Source: Lamellibrachia columna
Lineage: Eukaryota; Annelida; Polychaeta; Sabellida; Siboglinidae
Direction: 5' to 3'
Length of the DNA: 64,000 nucleotides
Assembly: GCA_963662155.1 (NCBI GenBank)
Contig: OY759261.1
Location: 3,350,227 to 3,414,226, forward strand
How positions within the stretch are numbered: position 1 is the stretch's first letter; every line of letters starts with the position of its first letter. Below are positions 1 through 12,774 of the stretch, in pieces. The notes under the pieces are model-generated. The model had not been told where the DNA came from. It ran no database searches and was given only the letters and a program-made list of their open reading frames with translations. The position numbers were made by a program, and so were the translations under genes.

Positions 1-3000
1 CCCATCCATTTTGAGGGTCAACCTCCCAGCTCCCATCCATTTTGAGGATCAACCTCCCAGCTCCCATCCATTTTGAGGGTCAACCTCCCAGCTCCCGTCC
101 ATTTTAAGGGTCAACCTCCCAGCTCCCATCCATTTTGAGGGTCAACCTCCCATCTCCCATCCATTTTGAGGGTCAACCTCCCAGCTTCCATCCATTTTGA
201 GGGTCAACCTCCCATCTTCCATCCATTTTGAGGGTCAACCTCCCAGCTCCCATCCATTTTGAGGGTCAACCTCCCATCTCCCATCTATTTTGAGGGTCAA
301 CCTCCCAGCTCCCGTCCATTTTGAGGGTCAACCTTCCAGCTCCCATCCATTTTGAGGGTCAACCTCCCAGCTCCCATCCATTTTGAGGGTCAACCTCCCA
401 TCTCCCATCCATTTTGAGGGTCAACCTCCCAGCTCCCGTCCATTTTGAGGGTCAACCTCCCAGCTCCCGTCCATTTTAAGGGTCAACCTCCCAGCTCCCA
501 TCCATTTCGAGGGTCAACGTCCCATCTCCCATCCATTTCGAGGGTCAACCTCCCAGCTCCCATCCATTTTGAGGGTCAACCTCCCATCTCCCATCCATTT
601 TGAGGGTCAACCTCCCAGCTTCCATCCATTTTGAGGGTCAACCTCCAATCTCCCATCCATTTTGAGGGTCAACCTCCCAGCTCCCATCCATTTTGAGGGT
701 CAACCTCCCATCTCCCATATATTTTGAGGGTCAACCTCCCAGCTCCCGTCCATTTTGAGGGTCAACCTCCCAGCTCCCATCCATTTTGAGGGTCAACCTC
801 CCAGCTCCCATCCATTTTGAGGGTCAACCTCCCAGCTCCCGTCCATTTTGAGGGTCAACCTCCCATCTCCCATCCATTTGGAGGGTCCACCTCCCATCTC
901 CCATCCATTTTGAGGGTCAACCTCCCATCTCCCATCCATTTTGAGGGTCAACCTCCCAGCTCCCGTCCATTTTGAGGGTCAACCTCCCAGCTCCCGTCCA
1001 TTTTAAGGGTCAACCTCCCAGCTCCCATCCATTTCGAGGGTCAACGTCCCATCTCCCATCCATTTCGAGGGTCAACCTCCCAGCTCCCATCCATTTTGAG
1101 GGTCAACCTCCCATCTCCCATCCATTTTGAGGGTCAACCTCCCAGCTTCCATCCATTTTGAGGGTCAACCTCCCATCTCCCATCCATTTTGAGGGTCAAC
1201 CTCCCAGCTCCCATCCATTTTGAGGGTCAACCTCCCATCTCCCATATATTTTGAGGGTCAACCTCCCAGCTCCCGTCCATTTTGAGGGTCAACCTCCCAG
1301 CTCCCATCCATTTTGAGGGTCAACCTCCCAGCTCCCATCCATTTTGAGGGTCAACCTCCCAGCTCCCGTCCATTTTGAGGGTCAACCTCCCATCTCCCAT
1401 CCATTTGGAGGGTCCACCTCCCATCTCCCATCCATTTTGAGGGTCAACTTCCCAGCTCCCATCAATTTTGAGGGTCAACCTCCCAGCTCCCATCCATTTT
1501 GAGGGTCAACCTCCCAGCTCCCATCAATTTTGAGGGTCAACCTCCCATCTCCCATCCATTTTGAGGGTCAACCTCCCATCTCCCATCCATTTTGAGGGTC
1601 AACCTCCCAGCTCCCATCCATTTTGAGGGTCAACCTCCCAGCTCTCATCCATTTTGAGGGTCAACCTCCCAGCTCCCGTCCATTTTGAGGGTCAACCTCC
1701 CATCTCCCATCCATTTGGAGGGTCCACCTCCCATCTCCCATCCATTTTGAGGGTCAACCTCCCAGCTCCCATCAATTTTGAGGGTCAACCTCCCAGCTCC
1801 CATCCATTTTGAGGGTCAACCTCCCAGCTCCCATCAATTTTGAGGGTCAACCTCCCATCTCCCATCCATTTTGAGGGTCAACCTCCCATCTCCCATCCAT
1901 TTTGAGGGTCAACCTCCCAGCTCCCATCCATTTTGAGGGTCAACCTCCCAGCTCTCATCCATTTTGAGGGTCAACCTCCCAGCTCCCGTCCATTTTGAGG
2001 GTCAACCTCCCAGCTCCCATCCATTTTGAGGGTCAACCTCCCAGCTCCCATCCATTTTGAGGGTCAACCTCCCAGCTCCCATCCATTTTGAGGGTCAACG
2101 TCCCATCTCCCATCCATTTTGAGGGTCAACCTCCCAGCTCCCATCCATTTTGAGGGTCAACCTCCCATCTCCCATTCATTTTGAGGGTCAACCTCCCATC
2201 TCCCATCCATTTTGAGGGTCAACCTCCCAGCTCTCATCCATTTTGAGGATCAACCTCCCAGCTCCCATCCATTTTGAGGGTCAACCTCCCAGCTCCCGTC
2301 CATTTTGAGGGTCAACCTCCCAGCTCCCATCCATTTTGAGGGTCAACCTCCCATCTCCCATCCATTTTGAGGGTCAACCTCCCAGCTTCCATCCATTTTG
2401 AGGGTCAACCTCCCATCTTCCATCCATTTTGAGGGTCAACCTCCCAGCTCCCATCCATTTTGAGGGTCAACCTCCCATCTCCCATCTATTTTGAGGGTCA
2501 ACCTCCCAGCTCCCGTCCATTTTGAGGGTCAACCTTCCAGCTCCCATCCATTTTGAGGGTCAACCTCCCAGCTCCCATCCATTTTGAGGGTCAACCTCCC
2601 ATCTCCCATCCATTTTGAGGGTCAACCTCCCAGCTCCCGTCCATTTTGAGGGTCAACCTCCCAGCTCCCGTCCATTTTAAGGGTCAACCTCCCAGCTCCC
2701 ATCCATTTCGAGGGTCAACGTCCCATCTCCCATCCATTTCGAGGGTCAACCTCCCAGCTCCCATCCATTTTGAGGGTCAACCTCCCATCTCCCATCCATT
2801 TTGAGGGTCAACCTCCCAGCTTCCATCCATTTTGAGGGTCAACCTCCAATCTCCCATCCATTTTGAGGGTCAACCTCCCAGCTCCCATCCATTTTGAGGG
2901 TCAACCTCCCATCTCCCATATATTTTGAGGGTCAACCTCCCAGCTCCCGTCCATTTTGAGGGTCAACCTCCCAGCTCCCATCCATTTTGAGGGTCAACCT

Positions 3001-6000
3001 CCCAGCTCCCATCCATTTTGAGGGTCAACCTCCCAGCTCCCGTCCATTTTGAGGGTCAACCTCCCATCTCCCATCCATTTGGAGGGTCCACCTCCCATCT
3101 CCCATCCATTTTGAGGGTCAACCTCCCATCTCCCATCCATTTTGAGGGTCAACCTCCCAGCTCCCGTCCATTTTGAGGGTCAACCTCCCAGCTCCCGTCC
3201 ATTTTAAGGGTCAACCTCCCAGCTCCCATCCATTTCGAGGGTCAACGTCCCATCTCCCATCCATTTCGAGGGTCAACCTCCCAGCTCCCATCCATTTTGA
3301 GGGTCAACCTCCCATCTCCCATCCATTTTGAGGGTCAACCTCCCAGCTTCCATCCATTTTGAGGGTCAACCTCCCATCTCCCATCCATTTTGAGGGTCAA
3401 CCTCCCAGCTCCCATCCATTTTGAGGGTCAACCTCCCATCTCCCATATATTTTGAGGGTCAACCTCCCAGCTCCCGTCCATTTTGAGGGTCAACCTCCCA
3501 GCTCCCATCCATTTTGAGGGTCAACCTCCCAGCTCCCATCCATTTTGAGGGTCAACCTCCCAGCTCCCGTCCATTTTGAGGGTCAACCTCCCATCTCCCA
3601 TCCATTTGGAGGGTCCACCTCCCATCTCCCATCCATTTTGAGGGTCAACTTCCCAGCTCCCATCAATTTTGAGGGTCAACCTCCCAGCTCCCATCCATTT
3701 TGAGGGTCAACCTCCCAGCTCCCATCAATTTTGAGGGTCAACCTCCCATCTCCCATCCATTTTGAGGGTCAACCTCCCATCTCCCATCCATTTTGAGGGT
3801 CAACCTCCCAGCTCCCATCCATTTTGAGGGTCAACCTCCCAGCTCTCATCCATTTTGAGGGTCAACCTCCCAGCTCCCGTCCATTTTGAGGGTCAACCTC
3901 CCATCTCCCATCCATTTGGAGGGTCCACCTCCCATCTCCCATCCATTTTGAGGGTCAACCTCCCAGCTCCCATCCATTTTGAGGGTCAACCTCCCAGCTC
4001 CCGTCCATTTTGAGGGTCAACCTCCCATCTCCCATCCATTTGGAGGGTCCACCTCCCATCTCCCATCCATTTTGAGGGTCAACTTCCCAGCTCCCATCAA
4101 TTTTGAGGGTCAACCTCCCAGCTCCCATCCATTTTGAGGGTCAACCTCCCAGCTCCCATCAATTTTGAGGGTCAACCTCCCATCTCCCATCCATTTTGAG
4201 GGTCAACCTCCCATCTCCCATCCATTTTGAGGGTCAACCTCCCAGCTCCCATCCATTTTGAGGGTCAACCTCCCAGCTCTCATCCATTTTGAGGGTCAAC
4301 CTCCCAGCTCCCGTCCATTTTGAGGGTCAACCTCCCATCTCCCATCCATTTGGAGGGTCCACCTCCCATCTCCCATCCATTTTGAGGGTCAACCTCCCAG
4401 CTCCCATCAATTTTGAGGGTCAACCTCCCAGCTCCCATCCATTTTGAGGGTCAACCTCCCAGCTCCCATCAATTTTGAGGGTCAACCTCCCATCTCCCAT
4501 CCATTTTGAGGGTCAACCTCCCATCTCCCATCCATTTTGAGGGTCAACCTCCCAGCTCCCATCCATTTTGAGGGTCAACCTCCCAGCTCTCATCCATTTT
4601 GAGGGTCAACCTCCCAGCTCCCGTCCATTTTGAGGGTCAACCTCCCAGCTCCCATCCATTTTGAGGGTCAACCTCCCAGCTCCCATCCATTTTGAGGGTC
4701 AACCTCCCAGCTCCCATCCATTTTGAGGGTCAACGTCCCATCTCCCATCCATTTTGAGGGTCAACCTCCCAGCTCCCATCCATTTTGAGGGTCAACCTCC
4801 CATCTCCCATTCATTTTGAGGGTCAACCTCCCATCTCCCATCCATTTTGAGGGTCAACCTCCCAGCTCTCATCCATTTTGAGGATCAACCTCCCAGCTCC
4901 CATCCATTTTGAGGGTCAACCTCCCAGCTCCCGTCCATTTTGAGGGTCAACCTCCCAGCTCCCATCCATTTTGAGGGTCAACCTCCCATCTCCCATCCAT
5001 TTTGAGGGTCAACCTCCCAGCTTCCATCCATTTTGAGGGTCAACCTCCCATCTTCCATCCATTTTGAGGGTCAACCTCCCAGCTCCCATCCATTTTGAGG
5101 GTCAACCTCCCATCTCCCATCTATTTTGAGGGTCAACCTCCCAGCTCCCGTCCATTTTGAGGGTCAACCTTCCAGCTCCCATCCATTTTGAGGGTCAACC
5201 TCCCAGCTCCCATCCATTTTGAGGGTCAACCTCCCATCTCCCATCCATTTTGAGGGTCAACCTCCCAGCTCCCGTCCATTTTGAGGGTCAACCTCCCAGC
5301 TCCCGTCCATTTTAAGGGTCAACCTCCCAGCTCCCATCCATTTCGAGGGTCAACGTCCCATCTCCCATCCATTTCGAGGGTCAACCTCCCAGCTCCCATC
5401 CATTTTGAGGGTCAACCTCCCATCTCCCATCCATTTTGAGGGTCAACCTCCCAGCTTCCATCCATTTTGAGGGTCAACCTCCAATCTCCCATCCATTTTG
5501 AGGGTCAACCTCCCAGCTCCCATCCATTTTGAGGGTCAACCTCCCATCTCCCATATATTTTGAGGGTCAACCTCCCAGCTCCCGTCCATTTTGAGGGTCA
5601 ACCTCCCAGCTCCCATCCATTTTGAGGGTCAACCTCCCAGCTCCCATCCATTTTGAGGGTCAACCTCCCAGCTCCCGTCCATTTTGAGGGTCAACCTCCC
5701 ATCTCCCATCCATTTGGAGGGTCCACCTCCCATCTCCCATCCATTTTGAGGGTCAACCTCCCATCTCCCATCCATTTTGAGGGTCAACCTCCCAGCTCCC
5801 GTCCATTTTGAGGGTCAACCTCCCAGCTCCCGTCCATTTTAAGGGTCAACCTCCCAGCTCCCATCCATTTCGAGGGTCAACGTCCCATCTCCCATCCATT
5901 TCGAGGGTCAACCTCCCAGCTCCCATCCATTTTGAGGGTCAACCTCCCATCTCCCATCCATTTTGAGGGTCAACCTCCCAGCTTCCATCCATTTTGAGGG

Positions 6001-8040
6001 TCAACCTCCCATCTCCCATCCATTTTGAGGGTCAACCTCCCAGCTCCCATCCATTTTGAGGGTCAACCTCCCATCTCCCATATATTTTGAGGGTCAACCT
6101 CCCAGCTCCCGTCCATTTTGAGGGTCAACCTCCCAGCTCCCATCCATTTTGAGGGTCAACCTCCCAGCTCCCATCCATTTTGAGGGTCAACCTCCCAGCT
6201 CCCGTCCATTTTGAGGGTCAACCTCCCATCTCCCATTCATTTGGAGGGTCCACCTCCCATCTCCCATCCATTTTGAGGGTCAACTTCCCAGCTCCCATCA
6301 ATTTTGAGGGTCAACCTCCCAGCTCCCATCCATTTTGAGGGTCAACCTCCCAGCTCCCATCAATTTTGAGGGTCAACCTCCCATCTCCCATCCATTTTGA
6401 GGGTCAACCTCCCATCTCCCATCCATTTTGAGGGTCAACCTCCCAGCTCCCATCCATTTTGAGGGTCAACCTCCCAGCTCTCATCCATTTTGAGGGTCAA
6501 CCTCCCAGCTCCCGTCCATTTTGAGGGTCAACCTCCCATCTCCCATCCATTTGGAGGGTCCACCTCCCATCTCCCATCCATTTTGAGGGTCAACCTCCCA
6601 GCTCCCATCAATTTTGAGGGTCAACCTCCCAGCTCCCATCCATTTTGAGGGTCAACCTCCCAGCTCCCATCAATTTTGAGGGTCAACCTCCCATCTCCCA
6701 TCCATTTTGAGGGTCAACCTCCCATCTCCCATCCATTTTGAGGGTCAACCTCCCAGCTCCCATCCATTTTGAGGGTCAACCTCCCAGCTCCCATCCATTT
6801 TGAGGGTCAACGTCCCATCTCCCGTCCATTTTGAGGGTCAACCTCCCAGCTCCCATCCATTTTGAGGGTCAACCTCCCAGCTCCCATCCATTTTGAGGGT
6901 CAACCTCCCAGCTCCCATCCATTTTGAGGATCAACCTCCCAGCTCCCATCCATTTTGAGGGTCAACCTCCCAGCTCCCGTCCATTTTAAGGGTCAACCTC
7001 CCAGCCCCCATCCATTTTGAGGGTCAACCTCCCATCTCCCATCCATTTTGAGGGTCAACCTCCCAGCTTCCATCCATTTTGAGGGTCAACCTCCCATCTT
7101 CCATCCATTTTGAGGGTCAACCTCCCAGCTTCCATCCATTTTGAGGGTCAACCTCCCATCTCCCATCCATTTTGAGGGTCAACCTCCCATCTCCCATCCA
7201 TTTTGAGGGTCAACCTCCCAGCTCCCGTCCATTTTGAGGGTCAACCTCCCAGCTCCCGTCCATTTTGAAGGTCAACCTCCCAGCTCCCATCCATTTCGAG
7301 GGTCAACGTCCCATCTCCCATCCATTTCGAGGGTCAACCTCCCAGCTCCCATCCATTTTGAGGGTCAACCTCCCATCTCCCATCCATTTTGAGGGTCAAC
7401 CTCCCAGCTTCCATCCATTTTGAGGGTCAACCTCCCATCTCCCATCCATTTTGAGGGTCAACCTCCCAGCTCCCATCCATTTTGAGGGTCAACCTCGCAT
7501 CTCCCATCCATTTTGAGGGTCAACCTCCCAGCTCCCGTCCATTTTGAGGGTCAACCTCCCAGCTCCCATCCATTTTGAGGGTCAACCTCCAATCTCCCAT
7601 CCATTTTGAGGGTCAACCTCCCAGCTCCCGTCCATTTTGAGGGTCAACCTCCCAGCTCCCGTCCATTTTGAGGGTCAACCTCCCATCTCCCATCCATTTT
7701 GAGGGTCAACCTCCCAGCTCCCGTCCATTTTGAGGGTCAACCACCCAGCTCCCATCCATTTTGAGGGTCAACCTCCCATCTCCCATCCATTTTGAGGGTC
7801 AACCTCCCAGCTCCCGTCCATTTTGAGGGTCAACCTCCCAGCTCCCATCCATTTTGAGGGTCAACCTCCAATCTCCCATCCATTTTGAGGGTCAACCTCC
7901 CAGCTCCCGTCCATTTTGAGGGTCAACCTCCCAGCTCCCATCCATTTTGAGGGTCAACCTCCCATCTCCCATCCATTTTGAGGGTCAACCTCCCAGCTCC
8001 CGTCCATTTTGAGGGTTAACCTCCCATCTCCCACCTATTT
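1..8040. repeat. 31-bp minisatellite, about 259 copies, with higher-order repeats
   Basis: The unit is 31 bp, reading roughly CCCATCCATTTTGAGGGTCA followed by ACCTCCCAGCT, and it starts before the window. Variants alternate between CAGCT and CATCT and between CATCC, CGTCC and CATCAA. A diagnostic TTCGAGGG...CAACGTCCC variant pair falls at 501, 1028, 2702, 3229, 5337 and 5864. Its spacings are 527, 2201 and 2635 bp, all exact multiples of 31. The array is therefore built from duplicated blocks (2201 bp = 71 units; 2635 bp = 85 units) plus a 527-bp (17-unit) sub-block. It decays at its right edge near 8030-8070. There are no unique spacers and no credible coding frame. Confidence 0.97.
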
Positions 8041-8159
8041 TAAACCATCCTCCCACCTCCCAATTTCTCTCACATTATATTATTACTAGCGACAACATGC
8101 TCTCGTTCCCGCGGTCCGTTGTTGACCGCGGGTGTACGGAACCCGATACCGCTTCCCTT

Positions 8160-8390
8160 GCATGTTACTATGGCGTCAAGGACGTGATAGTAAAAGGTCA
8201 CGAAATGTCCACACACGGACGTCATATTAAACGCAACGAAACGTCCACGCATGGACGTCATGGTAAAACACCACGAAACGTCTGTGCACGGACGTCATAA
8301 TAAAACGTCACGAAATGTCCGCGGACAGACGTCATAGCAAAACTCCACAGAACGTCCGCACACAGACGTCATAGTAAAACGTCACAAACC
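8160..8390. repeat. 37-bp tandem repeat, about 6 copies
   Basis: The word GACGTCAT recurs at 8218, 8254, 8291, 8328 and 8365, a 36-37 bp period, with a decayed copy at 8181. Each unit carries a short inverted pair (GTCC....GGAC) ending in GACGTC, so each can fold. The copies are diverged, so the array is older than its neighbours. From 8391 to 8649 no gene is visible. Confidence 0.8.
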
Positions 8391-8649
8391 GATTAGCGAT
8401 TACCACGACAAATAAACGCATTTATGTTACTATGAAGAACATAACATTATATATATATTAGACAAGCGTTATTTGTATGCAAATAAAATCTAGAAGCGAG
8501 TTGCAAAATGAGTATTGTGATTCATGTATCCATCATGAGAGGCGCTTTGCACACTACGCGTAAGGTAGTTTCGATTAGCCGACTCTCGCTCGCCTCGTGA
8601 ACTCCCCGAGAACAGAGTTTGGCCGCGAACACGTATTTCATGAACATAT

Positions 8650-10026
8650 TTACAACCATCACTTATCACATGATCTACAGTCTGCATATAAACGATTGCC
8701 CTCTACCGAAACAGCTCTTCTCAAGATACACAATGATATATTTGATAACATGGACAATGGCAAAGTCACAGCACTCACTTTACTTGATCTCTCAGCTGCT
8801 TTCGATACAATTGATCATTTAATCCTTTTACTACGCCTCCATAGATATTTTGGAATTTCTGGCCCAGCTCTTCGGTGGTTGAAATCATATTTTTCAGACC
8901 GATATCAAAGTATTAACATATCTGGCACATTATCTTGCCCACAAAATCTTCCATTTGGAGTGCCGCAAGGATCCGTCCTTGGTCCTGTTCTGTTCAGCTT
9001 ATATACTACGTCGCTCAGCCAAGTCATTACTAATCATAATCTCAGTCATCGCCTTTATGCTGATGACACACAGGTTTACATATCACTTTCACAATCAAAT
9101 GCACAAGAATCTGTTTCGACTTTAAGTGACTGTCTTACTGATATCTTGTCGTGGATGGAATCAAGTAAGCTAAAGCTTAATCCAGATAAAACAGACCTTA
9201 TTATTATTGGCACTAAACAACAACGAAATAGAGTCATCAACCATTTTCCAGTTAAACTGCTTGTCAGTGATACATTTCCATCAGATACTGTTCGCAATCT
9301 AGGTGTTGTCTTTGACAGTGACTTCAACTTTCGCCAGCATATTTCTCAAGTATGTAAATCCTGTTTCTATCATATTCGTGATCTCCGTCGAATTCGGCGT
9401 CACATATCTATATCTACTGCTAAAACAATATCAACGGCACTAATTAGTAGCCGCCTTGACTATTGCAATTCACTACTAAATAACATTGCTAAAAGAGACT
9501 TGGCTTAAACTCCAACGAGTACAAAATTGTCTGGCACGTGTGGTTCTCAGGGCTCCTCGGTTTTCACCGTCACTACCACTACTTAAACAGTTACACTGGC
9601 TTCCAGTTTCTTATCGAATTAAATTGAAGCTGTCCACTGTTGCATATCGTGCTCTATCTACACAACAACCATCCTACTTGGCTAGTCTCCTGCATCCTTT
9701 CAAATATCACTAGGTAGCTAAGATCATCAATTTCACAACTTATTGTACCTAAAACAAAACTTAACTTGGGTAAACGTGCTTTCTCTGTCGCTGCACCTAG
9801 GGTCTGGAGTGAACTCCCTATCACTTTGAAAACATCTGAAACTATTGCTATTTTCCGGAAAAAAACTCAAGACATATCTATTCCAAATTGCATTTCCACC
9901 ATAAATGTTCGGTTGTCTCTCGTTCTGATACTGACTTTTGCGCGTCCCTGTTCACGATTATGCTTAACGATTCTGTTTTGTTGCGCCTCTGAGTTCAGGT
10001 TCCTGAGGATATAGGCGCCATAGAAG
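8650..10026 (+). pseudogene. Decayed L2-like non-LTR retrotransposon, 3' half of reverse transcriptase
   Basis: This is the 3' part of a LINE ORF2, which in life copies element RNA into DNA at a nicked target. Visible RT blocks are LDLSAAFDTIDH, GVPQGSVLGP, the catalytic LYADDTQVY, LKLNPDKTD, NLGVVFD and SSRLDYCNSLL. The endonuclease and the start of the RT are missing, which is normal for 5' truncation. A frameshift lies near 9486-9508. The thumb then continues in another frame (QRVQNCLARVV...LHWLPVSYRIK) until a stop at 9711-9713. After a further shift, frame 1 resumes at about 9766 with a block like AFSVAAPRVW. The tail GGCGCCATA...TTAATTATTATT matches my memory of L2-type 3' ends. The clade assignment is by motif resemblance. 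Confidence 0.88.
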
Positions 10027-10028
10027 TT

Positions 10029-10056
10029 AATTATTATTATTATTATTATTATTATT
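10029..10056 (+). repeat. (ATT)n 3' tail of the L2-like LINE
   Basis: This is a short run of ATT directly after the LINE 3' end. It is the usual simple-repeat terminus of this type of element and marks its 3' boundary. Confidence 0.8.
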
Positions 10057-10079
10057 TCGACTTCAATCGTCAGCATCAC

Positions 10080-10140
10080 GAAATATAGCGCCAACACAAA
10101 TCAACCAAATTTTAGTTGATTTGTGTTGGCGCTATATTTC
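10080..10140. other. Perfect 26-bp inverted repeat, 9-nt loop
   Basis: The arms 10080-10105 and 10115-10140 are exact reverse complements over 26 bp. They are separated by CAAATTTTA. The structure lies 23 bp after the LINE (ATT)n tail. It contains no pol III signals that I can see. It could be a snap-back product or a very small fold-back element. Confidence 0.9.
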
Positions 10141-10672
10141 AGTTCAGGTGATTTAGTTTCGTTTGTTCAGTTGTTTTCCAATTGGTCGGGCGACACAGTT
10201 TCGTCGGACCAACCGTACAACCTATCGCTCGTGTAAACATCCTCGCGAGACCGATTAGCAAGGCCAATTTGTGGCTACAGTTGTGTCGCCGGAATTGCTG
10301 CTGCATCCAATCCGGTCGTCTGTCGGGCGACAGTTTTAAGCAGTGGCCACTCAGTGCACGTGTACCCGTCGTGACTCTTAATCAAAACTCAACTGGGGAT
10401 TGGCGCCCACAAATCGGTTGCGCTTGCAGTGTCTAGACACGTTGTTCGTGTGTTGTTGGTATCCATTTTTGGTGACGGTTCTGTTCGTCTTCGATAGCAT
10501 CCATTACATACTGCAGAATCACACAAGCAGATGACAGCAGTACAAAACGAGTCTACGAAACTGCTAAACTCACTGTCAAAAGCTGCGGGTTCTAATTATC
10601 ATCAACCACAATTCCCTCACAAGATTGCGATTCCCTTAGCCCCATTTAATATTGTACAATTTCGCCACCCAC
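10141..10672. other. No gene recognised
   Basis: The stretch is GC-richer than its flanks around 10180-10440. It has an open frame of 84 codons (10182-10436, plus strand) without recognisable similarity. GTCGGGCGACA-like words recur, which suggests a degenerate transposon end. On the minus strand it would be intron downstream of the EGF-like exon. Confidence 0.5.
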
Positions 10673-10840
10673 CTGTCTGGCAGGCTGTCCCTTTCCACCG
10701 GTAGCCGCTCGGATGACCGTCTTCACATTGTCCGCCGTTGATACATTCGCCAGTGGTTGTGTTGCAGCCGTCGGTACACCGACAGGGAAAGATACACGGC
10801 CCTTGGTTGGCCGACGTGCTGGCGAATCGACAACGCGCAC
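10673..10840 (-). CDS. Internal exon encoding an EGF-like, eight-cysteine module
   Basis: The exon is 168 bp (56 codons). It is bounded on the minus strand by an acceptor (TACTATTGCAG before 10840) and a donor (GACAG then GTGGGT after 10673). Both boundaries split a codon after its first base, giving the phase 1-1 symmetry usual for extracellular modules. The peptide has eight cysteines, in segments such as GPCIFPCRCTDGC, TGECINGGQCEDG and GTACQTG. This resembles MEGF/laminin-type EGF repeats that sit in secreted or cell-surface proteins. A signal-peptide exon ending in phase 1 lies upstream on the same strand at 15382-15475, so the two may belong to one gene. No further exons were found towards coordinate 1. 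The ligand and function are unknown. Confidence 0.7.
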
Positions 10841-10989
10841 CTGCAATAGTAAACATTGAACAGTTACCTTAAAAAATTTTTACCTACAGTGGGGTTGGAA
10901 GTCAACTGCAGTAACGATACGTTGCAGAGCGTTCTTAAATGCATTTTTCACTGGGTGAAAAAAAAAACGAAAATACACTTTCAGTTTTT

Positions 10990-12652
10990 AATTTTGGTGG
11001 GGGTTGGTTACATAGGGTGACCTGGTGGCGGAGTGACCCCCACCGATTAATTGTGATTGTTAATACTAATTAGCCATTAGTCATAGAGTTAAGGCTTGTA
11101 GCTGCTCACTGCCGGAGACCTTTACATATTATATTTAGCAATGTTTGTTAGACTGTGTAACATGTCAGTAAATCGTATGTTACGTATTATGTGTAAATAC
11201 CATTAGGGGCCGGCAGCTTGCTGTGATTATGTGTAAATACCATTAGGGGCCGGCGTGCTTGCTGTGATTATGTGTAAATACCATTAGGGGCCGGCGTGCT
11301 TGCTGTGATTATGTGTAAATACCATCAGGGGCCGGCGTGCTTGCTGTGATTATGTGTAAATACCATTAGGGGCCGGCGTGCTTGCTGTGATTATGTGTAA
11401 ATACCATCAGGGGCCGGCGTGCTTGCTGTGATTATGTGTAAATACCATTAGGGGCCGGCAGCTTGCTGTGATTATGTGTAAATACCATTAGGGGCCGGCG
11501 TGCTTGCTGTGATTATGTGTAAATACCATTAGGGGCCGGCGTGCTTGCTGTGATTATGTGTAAATACCATTAGGGGCCGGCGTGCTTGCTGTGATTATGT
11601 GTAAATACCATTAGGGGCCGGCGTGCTTGCTGTGATTATGTGTAAATACCATTAGGGGCCGGCTGCTTGCTGTGATTATGTGTAAATACCATCAGGGGCC
11701 GGCGTGCTTGCTGTGATTATGTGTAAATACCATTAGGGGCCGGCGTGCTTGCTGTGATTATGTGTAAATACCATTAGGGGCCGGCTGCTTGCTGTGATTA
11801 TGTGTAAATACCATTAGGGGCCGGCTGCTTGCTGTGATTATGTGTAAATACCATTAGGGGCCGGCGTGCTTGCTGTGATTATGTGTAAATACCATTAGGG
11901 GCCGGCTGCTTGCTGTGATTATGTGTAAATACCATTAGGGGCCGGCTGCTTGCTGTGATTATGTGTAAATACCATTAGGGGCCGGCTGCTTGCTGTGATT
12001 ATGTGTAAATACCATTAGGGGCCGGCGTGCTTGCTGTGATTATGTGTAAATACCATTAGGGGCCGGCTGCTTGCTGTGATTATGTGTAAATACCATTAGG
12101 GGCCGGCTGCTTGCTGTGATTATGTGTAAATACCATTAGGGGCCGGCGTGCTTGCTGTGATTATGTGTAAATACCATTAGGGGCCGGCGTGCTTGCTGTG
12201 ATTATGTGTAAATACCATTAGGGGCCGGCGTGCTTGCTGTGATTATGTGTAAATACCATTAGGGGCCGGCGTGCTTGCTGTGATTATGTGTAAATACCAT
12301 TAGGGGCCGGCGTGCTTGCTGTGATTATGTGTAAATACCATTAGGGGCCGGCGTGCTTGCTGTGATTATGTGTAAATACCATTAGGGGCCGGCGTGCTTG
12401 CTGTGATTATGTGTAAATACCATTAGGGGCCGGCGTGCTTGCTGTGATTATGTGTAAATACCATTAGGGGCCGGCAGCTTGCTGTGATTATGTGTAAATA
12501 CCATTAGGGGCCGGCAGCTTGCTGTGATTATGTGTTGATGTATATCGTTTCCTTGTTGAATGTTGGCATAATTGCCGGTACATTAATCTATAAATTAAAC
12601 GTCATGAATTTGGCCTGTTTCACTCTTACCTGAATTTGTTTTGTCATTCTGC
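10990..12652 (+). mobile_element. 3' part of an LTR-like element carrying an expanded minisatellite
   Basis: The start (GGCGGAGTGACCCCCACC at about 11032) and end (ATTTGGCCTGTTTCACTCTTACC... TTCTGCATAA at about 12620-12650) match the insertion at 24050-24745 in the same order. A third copy of the end lies inverted at 62522-62610. The upstream TATA-box half seen at 24203 is not recognised here. The region between the shared segments is occupied by the 40/41-bp array. Confidence 0.6.
11189..12535. repeat. 40/41-bp minisatellite, about 33 copies
   Basis: The unit contains TGTGATTATGTGTAAATACC followed by ATTAGGGGCCGG and then CGTGCTTGC, CTGCTTGC or CAGCTTGC. That variable base gives 41- and 40-bp units in mixed order. 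A single copy of the same segment (TGGGCCGCATGCTTGCTGTG, then GTTATTTGT) occurs at about 24610-24640 in the related LTR-like insertion. The array therefore grew from that internal segment. Confidence 0.95.
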
Positions 12653-12723
12653 ATAAATACATTTTCAGTTTTAAAACCTGGTTCATTGTTCAGCATGTGC
12701 GATTTATTTAAATTACATTTGTG

Positions 12724-12774
<51 letters not shown>

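Noticed and set aside
1..8040. CRISPR-like array
   Set aside because: The repeats are contiguous 31-bp units with no unique spacers, and the window is eukaryotic.
8470..8490. Octamer site ATGCAAAT as a promoter
   Set aside because: A single 8-bp match in AT-rich DNA with no transcript start or gene nearby.
10972..12670. 18-bp target duplication (AAATACA.TTTCAGTTTT at 10972 and 12652) around the LTR-like fragment
   Set aside because: It is too long for an LTR element and imperfect. It may be chance in AT-rich sequence, so it was not used to set the ends.
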